From Klebsiella pneumoniae (lineage in GTDB: Bacteria; Verrucomicrobiota; Verrucomicrobiia; Limisphaerales; SXTU01): a stretch of DNA of 40,732 nt. The translations under genes were made by a program, and so were the position numbers. Shown here one piece after another: positions 35,803-40,732 of this stretch (within the stretch, counting starts at the first letter, position 1; each line of letters begins with the position of its first letter). Where the stretch lies: the NCBI GenBank assembly GCA_943330855.2, contig CALQJI020000046.1:1-40732 (forward strand), given 5' to 3'. The notes under the pieces were generated by a model. It was not told the DNA's origin. It worked only from the letters and a program-made list of their open reading frames with translations, and did no database searches.

Positions 35803-36519
35803 TCAGGGCTGGCTGAACTTGGAGAGTGTTTGTTGCCAGTTTTTGCGCAGTATCGCGAGGTCGGAGTCGATGGCGATCTGGGTAAAGCCTTGGTCTACGT
35901 AATGGGGCACGTCGGCGAGATCGCGAGCGAGAATGCCGGTCTCTTTGCCGGCGTCCTTTGCCGCGGAGACAATGAGGTTCAGGCATGCTGCGAAATCGCC
36001 GGGAGCCGCTGCGGCGCGGTGGGTAAGATCGTGCTGTAGGTCCGCAGGGCCGACGAAAAGCACATCAATGCCGGCCACGAGTGCAATCTCAGCGGCGTGG
36101 TTTACGCCTTCGATGGATTCAATCTGCGCCATGATGATCGGCGCGGGCGTCTCCTCAGCCGGACGCAGGCCGAATTCGTGCGCCCGCACCGAGCGCGAAT
36201 AGCCACGCCCGCCACGAGGTGCGTAGTGCGCGGCCTGCACGATGGCTTCAGCGGCTGCGGCGGAGCCAACGTGCGGAATCATGATGCCATGCGCACCCCA
36301 GTCGAGGACCCGTGCAATGAGGTCGGCATGAGGTGAGCCGACACGCACAATGCCGCGCGTCTTGCTGCCACGCAGGGCGCGCAGTTGATCCGGCACGGCG
36401 GCTTCCGATGCGCTGCCATGCTCAAGATCAATCAGCACCCAATCGAAGCCCGACAAGGCAGCGAGTTCCGCGATAGTGGGCGAGCCGATGGAAAGAAAAG
36501 TGCCGATGTGTATTTTCAT
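35803..36519 (-). CDS. HpcH/HpaI-type class II aldolase
   Basis: Protein of 238 aa, full length for the family. Active-site blocks are visible: DWVLIDLEHG (catalytic His34), GIVRVG (substrate Arg59), metal ligand Glu134 in AQIESIEGV, and Asp160 in LFVGPADL. The enzyme cleaves 2-keto-3-deoxy sugar acids or related 4-hydroxy-2-oxo acids into pyruvate and an aldehyde, with a divalent metal. It starts 3 bp after the kinase-like gene stop and is followed by a small gene, in a four-gene - strand operon with a sialidase. Substrate is likely a keto-deoxy acid from sugar breakdown (inference). Confidence 0.92.
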   Translation of the reverse strand: MKIHIGTFLSIGSPTIAELAALSGFDWVLIDLEHGSASEAAVPDQLRALRGSKTRGIVRVGSPHADLIARVLDWGAHGIMIPHVGSAAAAEAIVQAAHYAPRGGRGYSRSVRAHEFGLRPAEETPAPIIMAQIESIEGVNHAAEIALVAGIDVLFVGPADLQHDLTHRAAAAPGDFAACLNLIVSAAKDAGKETGILARDLADVPHYVDQGFTQIAIDSDLAILRKNWQQTLSKFSQP

Positions 36520-36522
36520 GTC

Positions 36523-37641
36523 TCAGAGGATTTCGCTGCCGCTGCCGCTGCGCAGGCCGGTCAAGGCTGTATTCAGTCGTGCGTGCGTGAACTCGCGTAG
36601 CGTCCCGCCAGAAGCACCGCGCGGGATGAGGAAGAAGCCGTCGCTGCGAGCAAAGTAGCCCGCGCCGACGCGGATGACGGCTTTCACGATCATGTTGCGC
36701 AGCAAATGCAGCCAGAGGCGGCGCAGATGAACCGCAGGCAGCGGGCGAATGCTGGCGTAGCCCGCAAAGGCACGGTCGAGGAAGGCGGCATCGTGAAAAC
36801 ACGCGAGCAGCGAGAGGTCATCCATCGTGTCTCCGCTGATCGCATCGTCGAAGTCGATGAAGGCGGCGACTTGCTCACGGGTGCCGAGAATATTCCAAAG
36901 CGCGAGGTCTTTGTGGACAAGACAGCCCAGCGGCAGGTCGAGCAAGGCTTGGTGGTTTGCAATTTCGGCGGCGATTTCTTCGCGCTGCTCACGAGTGAGA
37001 AAACCGCTCGAAACGAGGAAGGCGAGGTGCTCGTCGAGTCGAAGATGGAAGTAGTCGGCGTAGGAACTGCGAGAGCCTGAAAGTGGCCCGCACAGATCTC
37101 TGTGCGCTTCGAGCGTCGCTTGGCTTTCGTGCAGTGCGGACGACTCCAACGTGCCAAATCCTTCAAGCGTGATCGTCTGCCACTTCGCCACCGCTTGTCC
37201 GATGGCGAAGGCAATGCCGGATACATCGAGGCTCCCTTGCTTGAACCAATGGTTCAGATCAGGAGCGGAAATCCGCTGTAAAGCCTGCCAGGCAAAGGGC
37301 ACTCGGCTCCGCGTGGCATCGTAGCCGAAAACCTTGGGGGTTATGACGCCGATTTCGCGCACACGATCCAGCACGACAGACTCGATGGCGAGATGGTCGT
37401 CTTTCTCGGGGCCGTTCTCGACGCGCACAAACATCGGCTGGCCATCCACGTCGGCATTCCAGGTGAAGTGATTGCCCTGACCGGCTCCGGGGCTTAGTTC
37501 GACCACTTTAGCATCCAACTCGCGCTGCATGGACTCACGCAGCTGACTTTCGATCTCAGTATTCGGCTCACCACGCGTCTGCGTGCCATGAAACGCCGCC
37601 GGGCGATCACATTTCCAATAGTAGATGTTGCGGCGGCTCAT
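36523..37641 (-). CDS. APH-like (aminoglycoside phosphotransferase family) kinase
   Basis: Protein of 372 aa from the ATG at 37641. The frame is open further upstream to 37824, but that part overlaps the sialidase end. The kinase fold is supported by the catalytic loop LVHKDLALWN (Asp245) and the metal motif FIDFDDA (Asp263). At the N-lobe Lys position the strand reads FVRVENG (Arg73), so the usual ATP-contacting Lys is uncertain. The family phosphorylates small molecules such as choline, sugars or drugs; the operon suggests a sugar or sugar-acid substrate rather than an antibiotic. It lies 76 bp after the sialidase gene and 3 bp before the aldolase gene. Confidence 0.85.
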   Translation of the reverse strand: MSRRNIYYWKCDRPAAFHGTQTRGEPNTEIESQLRESMQRELDAKVVELSPGAGQGNHFTWNADVDGQPMFVRVENGPEKDDHLAIESVVLDRVREIGVITPKVFGYDATRSRVPFAWQALQRISAPDLNHWFKQGSLDVSGIAFAIGQAVAKWQTITLEGFGTLESSALHESQATLEAHRDLCGPLSGSRSSYADYFHLRLDEHLAFLVSSGFLTREQREEIAAEIANHQALLDLPLGCLVHKDLALWNILGTREQVAAFIDFDDAISGDTMDDLSLLACFHDAAFLDRAFAGYASIRPLPAVHLRRLWLHLLRNMIVKAVIRVGAGYFARSDGFFLIPRGASGGTLREFTHARLNTALTGLRSGSGSEIL

Positions 37642-37717
37642 GCGTTCTTGTTCTCGCTGGATTCCTCGACGGGGTGCAAGCGCCACCAGGTGGTGATGAC
37701 GTTGCATTATGAGTTGG

Positions 37718-40429
37718 TTACTTGGTGTCCATGGTTCCTGAATACTGCGGCCCACCCGCGCCGACGTAGCCATTGCTCGCGCCATTCGGATCGGGCGTGA
37801 CCCAGAATGCGAAGAGTTGCCCATGGGTGAGATGAAAGCGAAAGCGCACCGGTTTGCTCGAAAGCGCGGACAAGTCGGCGCGGCCGTTCCATTCGATGCG
37901 CTGCTTCGTGGTGTCGCCGATCAGCGGCTTGGAAGTGGCGAGCACTTTGTCGTCGGCACCGAGCGCTTCGACACGCAACTCACCTTCCTTCGCAAGGACA
38001 TTCACGAAGAGATGCCGTCCGCTGAACTTCACTGGGCGCGTGGTGAGGGTGCCGGGCCTTGCGCGCGCGTCCATTGAGGCGAAGCCATCGCGGCGAAGGG
38101 TGGCGAGGCCGATGCTGGCCCCGGAATACATCCCGCGGGTGCCGTTCGAGGCGATGCCTGAATAGGCGCAGTAGGGGAAGACGAGTTGGTCGTCGAGCAC
38201 GACGCACACGCCGGTGGTGGAGTGGACGTAGCCGCGATCCCAGTCGCCTTCCTTGCGGGTCGCGGCGATGAACGCGCGGCGATCCGGCCGATCCCAGTGG
38301 AAGCCATCGCGGCTGAAGCCGAGCTTGAGTTCCGTGATCTTCGGGAACTTGCCTTCGTCACAGATCTTATTGTCTGGACCGAGGTGGATCTGAAACATTC
38401 CGAGCATCACGCTCTCATACGCGACGGCGCTGAGGCTGTAGAGCTGCGCGGGCACGCCGACTTGCGGATCAGGCTCGTCGAGGCAGTCGGCATTGGCCCA
38501 GTAAACCGACTTCGACCAGTCGGCCCCGGCTAGGAATCGCTCGCTTTCGACGTAGTAACGGCATCGTCCGCGCGGGCCGTCCTGCTTGATGCTCTGCACC
38601 CACTTGTTCCGGAAGGGATTGTGAAAAATCGAGCCGTAGTCGCTGGCGGGCGCGTTGCAAGGGACGGGCTTCGTCCAGGTCACCCCGTCGGAGACCTGCA
38701 GGCTGTGGGTGAGCCCCGGCACGCGCTGCTCTTTCGGCACATGCATCCAGCAGGTCAGATATTTGATACGCTCCCTCGGATCGGTCGCGCTGATGTCATA
38801 CCACAGCGCGTTGTCGGTGCCGGCCGTCGTTCCCTCGCCCGTGCCCCAGGCCGCGCCGGCGGGCAGGAGGATCTTCCCCCCATGCAGGCCCCGTTCCGGC
38901 CGGGTCCAGGTTTTCAAATCCGGACTCGTCGCCATCGCAAGCGGTCCGCGCCAGCCCGCCGTGTAGAACATCTTGAAGAGCTTCTCTGACGGATCATAGA
39001 AAACGCCGCCTTGCCCGAGATAAACGACCTCGTTCCGCTGTTTCTCAACTGCGGTTTCCGCCTTGAAAACGGGATTGCCCGCGAATTTTTCGGCCCGGTG
39101 AAAGACCCGCTTCAAGTCGGTGGATTCGATCAGGAAATCATCGACGAAGAGCTGACGGCCGATGTCGATGGGAATGACCTTCGGCGGATGGGCGAGGTAG
39201 GGCACGGGCATGGGCGCATCCGAGGCCGGATCGAGGAATCGCGGCGGCCAGATATCGGGCAGTTCGATGCCGTTGTAGAGTTTTTCAGGCTTCGGGCCGG
39301 TGGCCTTGTTCGCCAGCATGAGCAGCTTCGCGTCCTTCGAGCCGATTTTGCCCGCGAGCACGTCTTCCTCGCGGAACTTGGCCAGCAGGATCTCCGCGTC
39401 GGTGTGTCGGTTCCAATCATAGAGAATGTGGATGAGGCCGTCAGGCGACTCGAAGCCATCGGGATACGACACCGCGTTGCGTTCATCGAGCAGCAGGCCA
39501 CTTTTCCACGTCTGGCCGTCGTCATCGGAAAGATAGGCGGAGAGGTGCGTGCGCTTTTGCAGTCGCTCGGTAGGCGGGCCGTTTTTCACCAGCAGAATGC
39601 GCCCTGATTGCAGGCGGCGCAGGAAAAAGCGCGCGTTGATGTTTTGCACCGTTGCAGCAGGTCGCGGCTCGCTCCAGGTCCTGCCTTGGTCGCTGGAGAA
39701 GCTCTCGAACGGCTGACCACCGGTGCGGGCCAGCATCCACAAGCGGCCATTGCGCAATTCGACGGTCATGTGCTCGTCAAACTGCCAATCCGGGAACTGC
39801 AAGCTGCCACGCTCCTTCCATGATGCGCCTTCGTCGGTGGAGGCAAACACCCGCGCCGTCTTGTTCTGCCAATCGGAGACCGGCAACAGCCAGTCGCCAT
39901 CCTTCAGCACCGTGGGCTTGTTCAAGGTGCAACCCTCCGCAAACCGCACCGGCTCCGACCACTTGGGCTCTGCGGCATCGGGATCATCGCAGCGGATGAA
40001 CCAATTCGTGATGCGGCCCTGCGGATCGCCGAGTTGCTGATCGAAAAACAACCACAAGCGTCCTTTCGGATCGCTCCACAGATTTCCCACCAACGCTCCG
40101 CTGAGCTTTTGGCCCGGTTTCGTGCGTGCGCCGATGGCCAGACGCGGCTTCGACCACGTCGTGCCATCATCATCGCTCGTCGCCAGCAGGAAATAGCCAT
40201 CCCTCTTGTCGCCCGTGCCCGTCCAGCACCCCCAGATGCGTCCTTTCGGCGTGCGATCCATGCCGATGATCATCGCGCCGGGCCGCGCTTCGTCCTGAAA
40301 CTCCGGTCCCGGCGCGCTGATGATCACCGGCAGTGCGGTGCGGGCAGCGATTGGCAACGACTTCTCCGCAGCAACCAGCGGCATAAGTAGGAGAAGATAA
40401 GCAATACAGGTGAAGGTGGCTTTCGTCAC
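37718..40429 (-). CDS. Two-part secreted sialidase-like protein (BNR/Asp-box)
   Basis: Protein of 903 aa with a signal peptide (TFTCIAYLLLLMPLVAAEKS). The N-terminal half is a six-bladed BNR sialidase domain with four Asp boxes (SDDDGTTW, STDEGASW, SSDQGRTW, SDDDGQTW) and blade motifs such as WLLPVSDWQNKTARVFA. The second half, from about residue 420, is a second five-bladed-looking propeller of the GH32/GH43-like kind (QLFVDDFLIESTDLKRVFHR; GQGGVFYDPSEKLFKMFYTA; VVLDDQLVFPYCAYSGIASN). Known family members cleave terminal sialic acids or related residues from glycans; the second domain may bind or cut a different linkage. It is the first gene of the operon with an APH-like kinase and an aldolase. 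Confidence 0.85.
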   Translation of the reverse strand: MTKATFTCIAYLLLLMPLVAAEKSLPIAARTALPVIISAPGPEFQDEARPGAMIIGMDRTPKGRIWGCWTGTGDKRDGYFLLATSDDDGTTWSKPRLAIGARTKPGQKLSGALVGNLWSDPKGRLWLFFDQQLGDPQGRITNWFIRCDDPDAAEPKWSEPVRFAEGCTLNKPTVLKDGDWLLPVSDWQNKTARVFASTDEGASWKERGSLQFPDWQFDEHMTVELRNGRLWMLARTGGQPFESFSSDQGRTWSEPRPAATVQNINARFFLRRLQSGRILLVKNGPPTERLQKRTHLSAYLSDDDGQTWKSGLLLDERNAVSYPDGFESPDGLIHILYDWNRHTDAEILLAKFREEDVLAGKIGSKDAKLLMLANKATGPKPEKLYNGIELPDIWPPRFLDPASDAPMPVPYLAHPPKVIPIDIGRQLFVDDFLIESTDLKRVFHRAEKFAGNPVFKAETAVEKQRNEVVYLGQGGVFYDPSEKLFKMFYTAGWRGPLAMATSPDLKTWTRPERGLHGGKILLPAGAAWGTGEGTTAGTDNALWYDISATDPRERIKYLTCWMHVPKEQRVPGLTHSLQVSDGVTWTKPVPCNAPASDYGSIFHNPFRNKWVQSIKQDGPRGRCRYYVESERFLAGADWSKSVYWANADCLDEPDPQVGVPAQLYSLSAVAYESVMLGMFQIHLGPDNKICDEGKFPKITELKLGFSRDGFHWDRPDRRAFIAATRKEGDWDRGYVHSTTGVCVVLDDQLVFPYCAYSGIASNGTRGMYSGASIGLATLRRDGFASMDARARPGTLTTRPVKFSGRHLFVNVLAKEGELRVEALGADDKVLATSKPLIGDTTKQRIEWNGRADLSALSSKPVRFRFHLTHGQLFAFWVTPDPNGASNGYVGAGGPQYSGTMDTK

Positions 40430-40584
40430 GGCGGACAGATACTAGCACCATCCACCTCTCCAGTAACGCCATTGTGTCCTTCCCCCCAGTTTTTGCCGAC
40501 GTCAGCACATCGCGACGCACAGAACAGAACATATTTAGGCTTGGAACCTTCAGGATGTGCGCCCGCGTCGGCAATCGAGAGGCG

Positions 40585-40732
40585 TGTAAACGCCGGTTAA
40601 AAAGTGCGGCGGGGTCACGGATGTGACAGGGCGGTCGAAAAGTGCAGCGCCTTCATCAACGATGAAGCATGTATCGCATTATGGAAGACTGGACCGACAT
40701 ACGGGAACGGGTGGCCTCGGGCAAGGTGAGCA
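40585..40732 (+). mobile_element. Left end of an IS21-family element (runs off window)
   Basis: The end begins TGTAAACGCCGGTTAAAAAG at 40585, with a second GGTCGAAAAGTGCAGCGCC unit at 40632-40650, the multiple-repeat layout of IS21-family ends. It has the same orientation as the solitary end at 27763. istA starts 84 bp inside. The far end lies outside the window. Confidence 0.75.
40669..40732 (+). CDS. istA: IS21 transposase IstA, N-terminal fragment (cut by window edge)
   Basis: Only about 21 codons are visible, MYRIMEDWTDIRERVASGKVS, similar to the IstA N-terminus (MEDWxxIRxxVxxGxS) that leads into its helix-turn-helix. The alternative ATG at 40681 gives MEDWTDIRERVASGKVS. The rest lies beyond the window. 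Its position just inside an IS21-type end supports the call; istB would be expected downstream. Confidence 0.7.
   Translation, partial: MYRIMEDWTDIRERVASGKVS

Noticed and set aside
36523..37641. Antibiotic-resistance aminoglycoside kinase
   Set aside because: Only the general APH fold is visible, and the operon with a sialidase and an aldolase points to metabolism.

Overview
The window is GC-rich (roughly 62-66 percent by eye) bacterial chromosome. Several things point to Verrucomicrobiota or another PVC-superphylum bacterium: a DUF6797-type protein, a BNR sialidase, a membrane VWA protein paired with a clan CD peptidase, Ig/SBBP-type secreted repeat proteins, and many palindromic intergenic repeats. 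This assignment is inference from gene content; no 16S or other phylogenetic marker is present.

Left part, 1-6204 (mostly + strand). The C-terminal part of a Gly/Lys/Gln-rich protein is followed by a membrane VWA/glutamine-amidotransferase-like protein. That gene is translationally coupled to a secreted clan CD (C13/caspase-like) peptidase. A convergent secreted S41-like protein seems to have lost its catalytic Ser and Lys. A divergent sulfite-oxidase-like molybdoenzyme and a small helical protein complete the region.

6351-16973 (- strand). This is a double set of the circularly permuted ATP-grasp / alpha-E / transglutaminase system, a predicted peptide-ligation or protein-modification pathway. 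In transcription order it has a stand-alone ATP-grasp, a stand-alone alpha-E protein, a giant transglutaminase-DUF2126 protein, an ATP-grasp/alpha-E fusion, and two more transglutaminases. Hairpin repeats sit in the gaps, and one 101-bp palindrome lies in frame inside the DUF2126 gene.

17130-26973 (- strand). Here lie pyruvate carboxylase, a large secreted DUF6797-type protein, a badly broken Ig/SBBP-repeat gene that also carries a 166-bp inverted-repeat element, and a periplasmic HMA-domain metal-binding protein.

27432-33655. An initiator tRNA-Met (+) is followed by a decayed defence island. The order is an IS21-type end, a 5'-truncated pglW, an intact AAA/DUF4143 ATPase, a 3'-truncated pglX running in frame into a RES-toxin remnant with an internal TAG, the first 30 codons of a pglY-like gene, and an ISKra4-like insertion sequence. 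This reads as a dead type 2 BREX (Pgl) locus.

33784-40732. A Tat-type secreted alpha/beta hydrolase and a gene-poor stretch come first. A - strand operon then encodes a two-part sialidase, an APH-like kinase, an HpcH/HpaI aldolase and a small protein. The right edge holds the left end of an IS21-family element and the first codons of istA.
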